64,000 bases of DNA, from contig NZ_CP110139.1 in the NCBI RefSeq assembly GCF_025979885.1, positions 1,364,001 to 1,428,000 of the forward strand, written 5' to 3'. The first letter of the stretch is position 1. Every line of letters starts with the position of its first letter. Source of the DNA: Hymenobacter sp. YIM 151500-1 (GTDB lineage Bacteria; Bacteroidota; Bacteroidia; Cytophagales; Hymenobacteraceae). The position numbers were made by a program, and so were the translations under genes. Positions 26,506 to 33,690 of this stretch are shown one piece after another. Below the pieces are notes generated by a model. It had not been told where the DNA came from. It saw only the letters and a program-made list of their open reading frames with translations, and ran no database searches.

Positions 26506-26820
26506 TAAGGTGAATGGTGATGAGGTAACAGGTGACAAGTGACAAGTGACAAGTGACAGGTGAACGGTCATGCTGAGCTTGCCGAAGCATCTCTCCCGCT
26601 TCGTTTACACGATTGGAGTTACCCTCGGTAGAGATGCTTCGGCTGCGCTCAGCATGACCGTTCACCTGTCACTTGTCACTTGTCACCTGTCACCTGTCAC
26701 TTGTCACTTGTCACCTGTCACTTGTCACTTGTCACCTGTCACTTGTCACTTGTCACTTGTCACTTGTCACCTCATCACCTCATCACCTCATCACCCCACC
26801 TCCAACCAAGAAACAATTTT
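26506..26820. repeat. Nested repeats with a 15-unit heptad tandem
   Basis: Left arm GTGACAA/G words (about 26517-26563), central CGGTCATGCTGAGC palindrome (26562-26664), then 15 perfect 7-nt units ACTTGTC/ACCTGTC (26664-26768) and three 8-nt units ACCTCATC (26769-26792). The 105-nt heptad tract reads through in frame as a VTCHLSL-type polypeptide, an artefact and not a gene. Confidence 0.92.
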
Positions 26821-26850
26821 GCCGGGCAGTGCCTTATAGGCCTATCTTTG
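26818..26850 (+). promoter_or_regulatory. Promoter of the Fur/PerR-type gene
   Basis: TTTG at 26818-26821 and TATCTTTG at 26843-26850 with 21 nt between, matching the Bacteroidota consensus. The GTG start is at 26871. Confidence 0.6.
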
Positions 26851-26870
26851 CCGAGTATCATTTTTGTCTG

Positions 26871-27335
26871 GTGAGCTTTTCCTCTGATCATTCTCCGGCC
26901 CCGACGGCGCTTACGCCGGCCCAGCTGCGCGACCGGCTGGCGCGGGCCGGGCTGCGGGCCACGCGCCAGCGCCTCCTGATCCTGGAGTGTTTGCTCACGC
27001 TGCCGGGCCACCCTACGGCCGAGCAGGTACACCGGCAGGTGGCGGAGCGGGAATCGTCGATTTCGCTGGGCACGGTGTACAAGACGCTGGACTCGTTTGT
27101 GGCCGCGGGCCTCACGCGCCGCGTGGCCTCGGCCGAAGGCTCCGCCCGCCGCTACGACGCCGACTGCACCGAGCACCACCACCTGTTCTGCACCGATACG
27201 CAGGAAATAATCGACTACTGCGACCCGCAGCTCGATGCTCTGATCCGGGAGTTTTTTGCGGCCAAGGGGCTGCACAACTTCGAGCCCCACTCCTTTTCCT
27301 TGCACGTGCGCGGCTGCAAGGTGGCGCGCAAGTAA
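26871..27335 (+). CDS. Fur family transcriptional regulator (PerR-like)
   Basis: 154-residue DNA-binding metalloregulator. The winged-helix domain covers about 15-90 (LRATRQRLLILECLL, HPTAEQVHRQVAE and the recognition helix SLGTVYKTLDSFVAAGL). The dimer/metal domain has CTEHHHLFCTDTQEIIDYC, the usual His-rich regulatory site. The second structural CxxC of most Fur proteins is reduced to a single Cys (RGCKVARK) at the C-terminus. GTG 26871 is chosen because the promoter ends 20 nt upstream and every earlier start lies in tandem repeats. A peroxiredoxin gene follows 159 nt downstream, so peroxide sensing (PerR role) is the best guess. Confidence 0.86.
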   Translation: MSFSSDHSPAPTALTPAQLRDRLARAGLRATRQRLLILECLLTLPGHPTAEQVHRQVAERESSISLGTVYKTLDSFVAAGLTRRVASAEGSARRYDADCTEHHHLFCTDTQEIIDYCDPQLDALIREFFAAKGLHNFEPHSFSLHVRGCKVARK

Positions 27336-27494
27336 GCGGGCCGTAGTCCGGGCCGGCGTGTTCTGTTTGGATCATTGCTGAGGCATAAGCCCAGGCTTGC
27401 TGCTTGACCGGCCAGCCGGCCTGGGCCGCTGCGGGATACCTCAGGCTGATTTTTTGCGTATCTCCTTCTTTCTCACCCACACCCCTCATCCCCT

Positions 27495-28130
27495 ATGGCA
27501 GTTCTCGTAGGCAAACGTGCTCCTTCCTTTAAAGCCATTGCCGTTCTCGGTGGAGAATTTGAACCAGACTTTTCCCTGGACCGGTACCTGGGCAAGAAGC
27601 ACGTCATCTTCTACTTCTATCCCGCCGATTTCACGTCGTTGTGCCTCACCGAAATTCTTGCTTTCCAGGAGCGGCTGGCTGATTTTGAGGCCAAGGGTGT
27701 GGCCATTGTGGGCTGCTCCACCGACACGCACTTCTCGCACTACACCTGGCTGCAAACCCCGCGGGAGCAGGGCGGCATTCAGGGCGTAACGTACCCGCTG
27801 GTGGCCGACACCACCAAAACCATTGCCGCCAACTACGACGTGCTGGGGGGCCACTACGACTACAACGACGCCGGGGAAATGACCTTTATCGGCTCGCCCC
27901 TGTCTTACCGCGGCCTGTTTCTCATTGACAAAGACGGTATTGTGCGCCACCAGGTCGTGAATGATGGGCCGCTGGGCCGCAGCGTAAACGAGGCACTGCG
28001 CCTGGTGGACGCCCTGCAACACTACGAGCAGCACGGCGAGGAGAGCCCCGCCGACTGGGAAGCCGGTAAAAACGCCCTGCGCTCCACCAGCAGCGCCTCG
28101 AACTACCTCGATAAGCACACGGCCCGATGA
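27495..28130 (+). CDS. AhpC/Prx1-type peroxiredoxin without resolving cysteine
   Basis: 211-residue thiol peroxidase reducing H2O2 and organic peroxides. The thioredoxin fold and AhpC/TSA layout are complete: FYFYPADFTSLCLTE with peroxidatic Cys50, GCSTDTHFSHYTWL, YPLVADTTKTIAANYDVL, YRGLFLIDKDGIVRHQVVND and the C-terminal arm. Typical 2-Cys enzymes read FTFVCPTE here; this one has SLCLTE. The C-terminal VCPA motif carrying the resolving Cys reads ESPADW, with Ser184 at that position. The only other Cys is Cys74. It should therefore act as a 1-Cys enzyme or use Cys74 or a partner. Downstream of a Fur/PerR-type regulator that may control it. Confidence 0.92.
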   Translation: MAVLVGKRAPSFKAIAVLGGEFEPDFSLDRYLGKKHVIFYFYPADFTSLCLTEILAFQERLADFEAKGVAIVGCSTDTHFSHYTWLQTPREQGGIQGVTYPLVADTTKTIAANYDVLGGHYDYNDAGEMTFIGSPLSYRGLFLIDKDGIVRHQVVNDGPLGRSVNEALRLVDALQHYEQHGEESPADWEAGKNALRSTSSASNYLDKHTAR

Positions 28131-28154
28131 CCTGGCCGCACTTCCGGTAAGGAT

Positions 28155-28188
28155 AAAAAGCCTTTGCCTCTGCTGGCAAGGGCTATTT
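28155..28188 (+). terminator. Weak terminator after peroxiredoxin
   Basis: AAAAGCCTTTGCC pairs with GGCAAGGGCTATTT (one mismatch), 25 nt after the stop. A second 8-bp stem, TTCGGCCC/GGGCCGAA, follows at 28201-28229. Confidence 0.45.
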
Positions 28189-28257
28189 GCCTAGCCGGTT
28201 TTCGGCCCAGATTCATGTTCCGGGCCGAAGCATGTCGTCAGGAGCAGCCGAAGACTG

Positions 28258-28265
28258 TAGTTTTG
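28258..28265 (+). promoter_or_regulatory. Putative -7 element for the Kdo transferase gene
   Basis: TAGTTTTG matches TAnnTTTG and lies downstream of the ATG candidates at 28187 and 28232, which argues for the later TTG start. Confidence 0.4.
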
Positions 28266-28327
28266 CGGCACGATTCTCGTCGGGCGGCTCGCCGGAATCG
28301 GGTTTCACTGTAGTTTCTCTGCTTCTC

Positions 28328-29590
28328 TTGCACTTTCTGTATTCGTTTGGCTTGCACCTGTATGCGCTGCTGCTGCGGCTGGCGGCGCCGTTTGTGCCGA
28401 AAGCGGCGCAGTGGGTGCAGGGGCGCCGGGGGCTGCTGCCGCGCGTGCAGGAGGCCTTACGCGCCGAAACGGCTCCGCTGGTGTGGTTTCACTGCGCTTC
28501 CCTGGGCGAGTTTGAGCAAGGACGCCCGCTGATGGAGGCGTATGCCGCCCGCTACCCCGGCCACAAAATCGTGCTGACGTTTTTCTCGCCCTCGGGCTAC
28601 GAGGTGCGCCACAACTGGCCGGGGGCGGCCTACGTGTTTTATCTGCCCCTGGACACGGCCACCAATGCCCGCGCGTTTGTGGACGCCGTGCGGCCCCGGC
28701 TGGCGGTGTTTGTGAAGTACGAGTTCTGGTACTACCTGCTTACGGAGCTGCACCGCCGCCAGGTGCCTACTGTGTGCGTGTCGGCTATTTTCCGGCCTGA
28801 GCAGGTTTTTTTCCGGCCCTGGGGCGGCTTCTTCCGGCAGATGCTCGGCCGCTTCACCCACATTTTCACCCAAAACGCGGCCTCGGTAGAGCTGCTGCGC
28901 CAGGCCGGCATCGGGCAGGCCAGCGTGGCCGGCGACACCCGCTTCGACACGGTGGTGCGCACGGCTTCGGCCCCGCCGCGGGCCTTGCCCCTGGTCGATG
29001 CCTTCACCGACGACTGGGCGCCGGTGCTCATCATCGGCAGCAGCTGGCCCGAAGACCTGCCCGTGCTCACACCCCTGTTGCAGCAGTACCAAGACGAGCT
29101 GCGCTTTGTAGTGGCGCCCCACGAAATCAGCGAAGCCAACCTGCGCCTGGTGGAAGCCGCCCTGCCCGGCCGGGTGGTGCGCTACTCCCAGGCCCAGGCC
29201 GCTACCGTGGCCGCCGCCCGCGTGCTGCTCATCGACAACGTGGGCCTGCTCAGCCAGCTTTACCGCTTCGGGCACTTCGCCTACATCGGTGGGGCCTTTG
29301 GCAAAGGCTTGCATAACACCCTGGAAGCGGCGGCTTTTGGCCTGCCGCTGTTTTTCGGGCCCACCTACCACAAGTTTCAAGAAGCCCAGGACCTGGTGGC
29401 CCTGGGCTGTGCCTTTCCGGTGGCCTCGGCCGAGGAGCTGCTCCAGGCTTTCGGCCGCCTCTTTCACCACGAAGAAGCCCGCCTCACCGTGCAGGACCTT
29501 AGCCTCGACTACGTGCACGACCACAGCGGCGCCACCAGCCGAATCATGCGCTGGGTGGAAAGTTGGGAAGGTAGAAAGTTGGGAAGGTAG
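28328..29590 (+). CDS. waaA: 3-deoxy-D-manno-octulosonic acid transferase
   Basis: Transfers Kdo to lipid A on the inner face of the cytoplasmic membrane. GT-B glycosyltransferase with an N-terminal membrane anchor (HFLYSFGLHLYALLLRLAAPF), family motifs WFHCASLGEFEQGRPL with the catalytic Glu, LTFFSPSGYEVR, FVKYEFWYYLL, the C-terminal PHEISEAN and GGAFGKGLHNTLEAAAFGLPLFFGP. The family normally starts just before the anchor, so I choose TTG 28328; the frame is open back to 28187 but a -7 element at 28258 lies inside that extension. The last residues (VESWEGRKLGR) are encoded in a GGAAGGTAGAAAGTTG repeat, so the C-terminus is repeat-derived. Confidence 0.9.
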   Translation: MHFLYSFGLHLYALLLRLAAPFVPKAAQWVQGRRGLLPRVQEALRAETAPLVWFHCASLGEFEQGRPLMEAYAARYPGHKIVLTFFSPSGYEVRHNWPGAAYVFYLPLDTATNARAFVDAVRPRLAVFVKYEFWYYLLTELHRRQVPTVCVSAIFRPEQVFFRPWGGFFRQMLGRFTHIFTQNAASVELLRQAGIGQASVAGDTRFDTVVRTASAPPRALPLVDAFTDDWAPVLIIGSSWPEDLPVLTPLLQQYQDELRFVVAPHEISEANLRLVEAALPGRVVRYSQAQAATVAAARVLLIDNVGLLSQLYRFGHFAYIGGAFGKGLHNTLEAAAFGLPLFFGPTYHKFQEAQDLVALGCAFPVASAEELLQAFGRLFHHEEARLTVQDLSLDYVHDHSGATSRIMRWVESWEGRKLGR

Positions 29591-29672
29591 AAAGTTGCTA
29601 TTGTTTCTTTCCCTAGCTTCCTGGCCTCCTAACTTTCTACCTTCTCACCTCACCAACTTTCTACCTTCCCCC
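29555..29672. repeat. Inverted repeat on GAAAGTTGGGAAGGTA
   Basis: The left part has three tandem copies of GAAAGTTGGGAAGGTA-like words (29558-29597). The right part has AACTTTCTACCTTCTCACC and AACTTTCTACCTTCCC (29632-29670). The left arm lies inside the end of the Kdo transferase gene, and the right arm ends 3 nt before the rsgA ATG. Confidence 0.85.
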
Positions 29673-30599
29673 ATGACCGGAACCATTGTGAAATCTACGG
29701 GCTCGTGGTACGTGGTGCGTGAAACCGGCACGGGGCAGCTGCACCGCTGCCGGCTGCGAGGCAAGTTCAAGCAGAAAGGGCTGAAGGTGAGCAACCCGCT
29801 GGCTGTGGGCGACCAGGTGGCGTTTACGGTGGAGGAGCAAGCCGAAGGCGCGGGCGTCATTCACCACATCGAGCCCCGGCGCAACTACATCATTCGCCGC
29901 TCGGTGCACAAGAGTGAGCACGCCCACATTGTGGCCGCCAACCTTGACCAGGCCCTGCTGGTGGTAACGCTGGCCTCGCCGGCCACCTCGTTTGGGTTTA
30001 TCGACCGGTTTCTGGTGACGGCCGAAGCCTACCACATTCCGGTGGTGCTCGTCTTCAACAAAACCGACCTCTACGACGACGACCTGGCCGACTACCAAAG
30101 CCAGGTGCAGACCATGTACCAGCGCGTGGGCTACCCCGGCTTGCGCTGCTCGGCCCACACCGGCGAAGGCGTAGCGGAAATAGATGCGCTGCTGGACGGA
30201 AAGGTGTCCCTGCTGTCGGGTCATTCGGGTGTGGGCAAAAGCACGCTGATTAATGCTCTGGTACCCGACCTGGACCTGAAAACCGCCGAAATCAGCCAGT
30301 ATTCCGACAAGGGCGTGCACACTACCACCTTCGCCGAGATGCTGGAAGTGCGCCCCGGCACGTACCTCATCGACACGCCCGGCATCAAGGAACTGGGCCT
30401 GGTCGATATGAAGCCCGGCGAGTTGGCGGGCTACTTCCCGGAGATGCGCGCCCTGCTGGGCCAGTGCCGCTACCACAACTGCCAGCACCTGCACGAGCCC
30501 GGCTGCGCCGTCCGCGCCGCCGTCGACGCCGGCAAACTCGCCCTCCCCCGCTACGACAGCTACGTAAGCATGCTACAAGGCGAGGATAACCGGAAGTGA
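29673..30599 (+). CDS. rsgA: Ribosome small-subunit GTPase RsgA
   Basis: Circularly permuted GTPase that checks late 30S subunit maturation. 308 residues. An OB-fold (about 1-75: GTIVKSTGSWYVV) is followed by permuted G motifs: G4 NKTDLYD (about 127), G5 CSAHTGEG, G1 GHSGVGKST (about 184-192), G2 Thr in HTTTFAEM and G3 DTPGIKELG. The C-terminal zinc motif is CRYHNCQHLHEPGC. ATG 29673 gives the canonical start. Separated from the Kdo transferase gene only by an inverted repeat. Confidence 0.96.
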   Translation: MTGTIVKSTGSWYVVRETGTGQLHRCRLRGKFKQKGLKVSNPLAVGDQVAFTVEEQAEGAGVIHHIEPRRNYIIRRSVHKSEHAHIVAANLDQALLVVTLASPATSFGFIDRFLVTAEAYHIPVVLVFNKTDLYDDDLADYQSQVQTMYQRVGYPGLRCSAHTGEGVAEIDALLDGKVSLLSGHSGVGKSTLINALVPDLDLKTAEISQYSDKGVHTTTFAEMLEVRPGTYLIDTPGIKELGLVDMKPGELAGYFPEMRALLGQCRYHNCQHLHEPGCAVRAAVDAGKLALPRYDSYVSMLQGEDNRK

Positions 30600-30816
30600 G
30601 GTTGGAATGTGAGAAATGTGGCGAATGTGGGAAATGTGGAAATATGTCATTCCGAGGCGGAGCCGAGGGACCTTATAGCAGTTGAACAACTGCGCCGGAA
30701 CGCGCAAACAAAGCAATGACTTGTGCTGATGCGAAAAAGTCCTTTGGCTACGTCTCAGGATGACAGACCTATTCCTTATATTCACCACATTCCAACCACA
30801 TTAATCACATTCCTCT
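30600..30816. repeat. Inverted repeat on AATGTG words with inner palindrome
   Basis: Left arm 30601-30642 (gaatgtgagaaatgtgg and variants), right arm 30780-30812 (tcaccacattccaaccac). The inner part runs gtcattccgag..ctcaggatgac (30647-30764), reminiscent of the GTCATTCCGAC repeat at 37454. It lies between the converging rsgA and fasciclin genes. Confidence 0.78.
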
Positions 30817-31449
30817 TCACTCCCCCGCCGGCGGGAGCAGCACGTTGTCGATGACGTGAACGATGCCGTTACGGGAGACTACGTCGGGCGTTTCGATGGT
30901 GGCGCCGTTGATTTTCACCTTGCCGTTCTCCACAGTGACGCTGATTTTTTCGCCGTTGACGGTGGTGAGCTGCTGGCCGTCGCGCAGGTCCTGGGCCACC
31001 AGGCGACTCTGGATGACGTGGTAGGTGAGCACGCCGCGCAGCTTGTCTTTGCTTTCGGGCTTGAGCAGGCCAGCCAGGGCGCCGTTGGGCAGCTGGTCGA
31101 AGGCGGCATTGCTGGGCGCGAATACGGTGTAGGGACCTTCCTCGCTGAGCGTGGCGTCGAGGCCGGCGGCCCGCACGGCCTGCACCAGCGTGGACAGGCT
31201 GGGCGCCTGCACGGCATTTTGCACAATGGTTTTGTCGGGCAGCATGGCCACTCCGCCCACCTGCACGCCCTGGGGCTTGCCCATGCGGGCCGAGTCGGAG
31301 AGCAGGGCGGCCGAGTCGATGGTTGCGGTGGTGGCAGCAGTGGCAGTGGTTTCGGTGGTGGCCGTATCGTTGCCGCCGCAGCTGCCGAGGCCCAGGGCAC
31401 TGCCGGCGGCCAGGGCCAGCAGCCACGTAGAGGAGAAGGTGTTTTTCAT
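30817..31449 (-). CDS. Fasciclin (FAS1) domain lipoprotein
   Basis: 210-residue surface or periplasmic adhesion-type protein. The lipoprotein signal has lipobox LGSC (about residues 20-24) followed by GGND. A Thr/Ala-rich spacer leads to one FAS1 domain (about 65-208). The FAS1 H1 motif is TVFAPSNAAFDQLP and the H2 motif ends GIVHVIDNVLLP; the YHVIQSRL segment lies between. ATG 31449 is the only start giving a signal peptide. The role is probably adhesion or matrix contact; no partner gene is adjacent. Confidence 0.92.
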   Translation of the reverse strand: MKNTFSSTWLLALAAGSALGLGSCGGNDTATTETTATAATTATIDSAALLSDSARMGKPQGVQVGGVAMLPDKTIVQNAVQAPSLSTLVQAVRAAGLDATLSEEGPYTVFAPSNAAFDQLPNGALAGLLKPESKDKLRGVLTYHVIQSRLVAQDLRDGQQLTTVNGEKISVTVENGKVKINGATIETPDVVSRNGIVHVIDNVLLPPAGE

Positions 31450-31718
31450 AGTACGCGAAAGAGAGGTAAGGCACTGTGAGGCACTAAACGGCTGTAAAGA
31501 CGCATTCCTACAGCCTTGGGTTAAGCCAGAACAGCACAGCAGCCTGGATGCATAAGGCCCTGAGCGGCGCAAACCGAAGCTGAACTACCCTTGCAGCGTG
31601 CCCGCACCGGCAAACGGACTGCGGTGCTGCTTTCGCCAAATGCGCCTAGAAACAGGCTCCGGAGCCTGCTGCACGCAGCCCCGTGCGCCTTCAGGTGGCA
31701 GCAGCAGTTGCTTTTGGC

Positions 31719-31726
31719 TACCTTTG
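31719..31726 (+). promoter_or_regulatory. Putative -7 element for the cyclophilin gene
   Basis: TACCTTTG, 65 nt before ATG 31792. Confidence 0.45.
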
Positions 31727-31791
31727 CGCCCGATTCGTACTCCAGGCTTGGCCTTGCGTACAAGGGCCATTCCACCCGTTTTTTAATCTGT

Positions 31792-32250
31792 ATGAAAACT
31801 GCCGAAATCCACACCAGCAAGGGCGTGATGAAAGTTGAGTTCTTCGAGCAAGATGCCCCCAACACAGTGAAGAACTTCACCGACCTGGCGCAGAAAGGCT
31901 TCTACGACGGCCTGAAGTTTCACCGCGTCATCCCCAACTTCGTCATTCAGGGCGGCTGCCCCAACACCCGCGAAGGCGCCAAGGGCACGCCCGGCACCGG
32001 TGGCCCCGGCTACAAAATTGATTGTGAGCTGAACGGCAACAACCAGTACCACGACCGCGGCGTGCTAAGCATGGCCCACGCCGGCCGCAACACCGGCGGC
32101 TCGCAGTTCTTTATCTGCCACTCCCGCGACAACACCGCCCACCTCGACCGCAACCACACCGTGTTCGGCAAAGTGGTGGACGGCCTGGACGTCATCGACC
32201 AGATTAAGGCCAACGACAAGATTGAGAAAGTGGTAGTGAGCGAGGCGTAA
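31792..32250 (+). CDS. Peptidyl-prolyl cis-trans isomerase (cyclophilin type)
   Basis: Catalyses proline isomerisation during protein folding. 152 residues with the compact bacterial cyclophilin core: [13 protein letters not shown] with the catalytic Arg, [33 protein letters not shown] and [15 protein letters not shown]. There is no signal peptide, so cytosolic (PpiB-like). ATG 31792 gives the standard start; the longer frame from 31591 runs through promoter DNA. Confidence 0.95.
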   Translation: MKTAEIHTSKGVMKVEFFEQDAPNTVKNFTDLAQKGFYDGLKFHRVIPNFVIQGGCPNTREGAKGTPGTGGPGYKIDCELNGNNQYHDRGVLSMAHAGRNTGGSQFFICHSRDNTAHLDRNHTVFGKVVDGLDVIDQIKANDKIEKVVVSEA

Positions 32251-32912
32251 GAGGCTGTTTGGCTTATTGGTCAAGATGCCAGCCCGGCGTAAAGACGCAA
32301 GACGTTGCGTCTTTACGCCGGGCTGATGTTGGATAGCCCACGATTGTCGTGCAATGAGAAGGTGCGAACCGAAGAAAGGCAAAGCCAAGGGCCGCGTCGC
32401 TACACCGGTCAGCCAACCGGGTAGCGTAATGCCAACTGTTTGGTAGGCTTTTCTTACCCACGCAAATGCCCCGCGCATCTTCCGGTACGCGGGGCATTTG
32501 CGTGGGTAAGAACCCAGGCCTTCAACTGCTTGGTGGCACCACCTGCGCCAGTGGCGCGGCGACGCTCTGCAAACCATGCGTCCCCGCGCCGAGCGGCCGG
32601 CACGACGAACTTCGCCAACCCGTCTGGCTCACGGGAACACTCAACCTTACGGAGTAGTTTGACCATGAACCCGGCATGCCTGTATCCAGCTAGGCAGCAA
32701 GCATAGCTGTGCAGTAGATTTTGCCGCCCGCACAGCCACGTCGGATGCCCTGGCCTGCGCTGCGCATGGGTAACGGCACGGTGGAAAATGCCGACGGCAC
32801 ACACGCAGCTCAGAGTAAACCCCACTAGAAACCTACGTTTGCCGTTTTCTTTCGGCGCTCTTAGCTGCTCAGCCGTATAGTAAGCTCAACGCTCCATTCC
32901 CCTTCTTTTTCT
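32251..32912. repeat. 662-bp gap with two strong hairpins
   Basis: 32280-32325 is a 21-bp perfect stem (CAGCCCGGCGTAAAGACGCAA and complement, 4-nt loop), 30 nt after the cyclophilin stop and likely to affect transcript end. 32451-32512 is a 25-bp perfect stem built around CGCAAATGCCCCGCG with a 12-nt loop; its core recurs near 37420. The remaining 400 nt (32513-32912) show no credible gene, tRNA or riboswitch; a -7 element for the response regulator lies at 32834. Confidence 0.8.
32834..32841 (+). promoter_or_regulatory. Putative -7 element for the response regulator
   Basis: TACGTTTG, 71 nt before ATG 32913. Confidence 0.4.
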
Positions 32913-33335
32913 ATGAACAAACTTCCGTGCATCCTCCTGGTAGACGATGACAAAACCACCAATTACTTAAACCAACAACTGCTCAACCGCCTGGGCGTAG
33001 CCGAGCACCTGCTCGTGGCGCTGGACGGCAAAGGAGCCCTGATCCAACTGGAAAACCACTGTGCGGTATCCGCAGCCACTTGTCCGTCCCTGGTGCTGCT
33101 CGACGTGAACATGCCCGGCATGAACGGCATCCAGTTTCTGGAGGCCTACCAGCAGCTGCCGCTGGCCCAGCAGCAGGCCACCGTCATTGTTATGCTCACT
33201 ACTTCCCTGCACCCGCGCGACGTGGAGCGGGTAAAGCAGTTTCCCGTGGCCGGTTTCGTCAGCAAACCCCTGACGGAGGGTAAGGTCAAAGAAATTCTCC
33301 ACACGCACTTTCAGCAGGAGCTGCCGGCGGCGTAG
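32913..33335 (+). CDS. Single-domain response regulator
   Basis: 140-residue CheY-like receiver with no output domain. The acidic pocket is DDD (11-13), the phosphoacceptor Asp64 (LLDVNMPGMNG), the switch Thr in MLTTS (about 96) and Lys118 (SKPL). Such stand-alone receivers relay phosphate or act by protein contact. No histidine kinase is in the window, so the partner is unknown. Start ATG 32913. A terminator lies 140 nt downstream. Confidence 0.94.
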   Translation: MNKLPCILLVDDDKTTNYLNQQLLNRLGVAEHLLVALDGKGALIQLENHCAVSAATCPSLVLLDVNMPGMNGIQFLEAYQQLPLAQQQATVIVMLTTSLHPRDVERVKQFPVAGFVSKPLTEGKVKEILHTHFQQELPAA

Positions 33336-33690
33336 CGTCCGTTTCCGCCGGCTGCCGCTCTTTTCCAACATCTGGACTAAATAAGCCCTTCTGCCCAAAC
33401 TGTACCCTTATGCGCTACCACTTGCCCGCCGATGGTAGGCTAAACCGAAGCACTGCTCTATGTGACTTACTACTCAAAGCTCGCCGAATCTTCGGCGGGC
33501 TTTGGTTTTTGCTGGCCGTTGGCGGCCTGCTTTGCAAAGTCGCTTTTCAGGTAATACAACTCTGTAATTATCAACTGCTTACTTACTATATCAGCTTTGG
33601 CAGAAAGTCCGGTAAACAGGCAAGTTAGTTTGGCATAGCGAGGTGTGGGGCGGTACGTTAGAGCCGCTTCTCACGCTTTACCCACACCGT
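33336..33690. other. 355-bp gap with terminator, no gene
   Basis: Apart from the terminator at 33476-33510, I see only a relatively AT-rich stretch (33540-33630) before the next lipoprotein gene. A 72-codon frame at 33410 spans the terminator and is rejected. Confidence 0.5.
33476..33510 (+). terminator. Rho-independent terminator after response regulator
   Basis: AAAGCTCGCCGAA pairs with TTCGGCGGGCTTT (one G-U), followed by GGTTTTT. Confidence 0.8.

Noticed and set aside
26664..26792. CRISPR-like direct repeats
   Set aside because: Units of 7-8 nt with no spacers and no cas genes; a simple tandem repeat.
26570..26874. Open frames reading as VTCHLSLVTCHLS repeats
   Set aside because: They are the translation of a 7-nt tandem tract; a 7-nt unit cycles through all frames, so open frames arise by chance.
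28187..28327. ATG 28187 as the start of the Kdo transferase
   Set aside because: The extra 47 residues have no family support and contain a promoter-like TAGTTTTG and a hairpin.
32513..32912. Possible tRNA or riboswitch in the long gap before the response regulator
   Set aside because: No T-loop, acceptor pairing or recognised riboswitch core could be folded by eye.
33410..33628. 72-codon frame with a hydrophobic segment
   Set aside because: It runs across the response-regulator terminator and has no supporting start signal or family.
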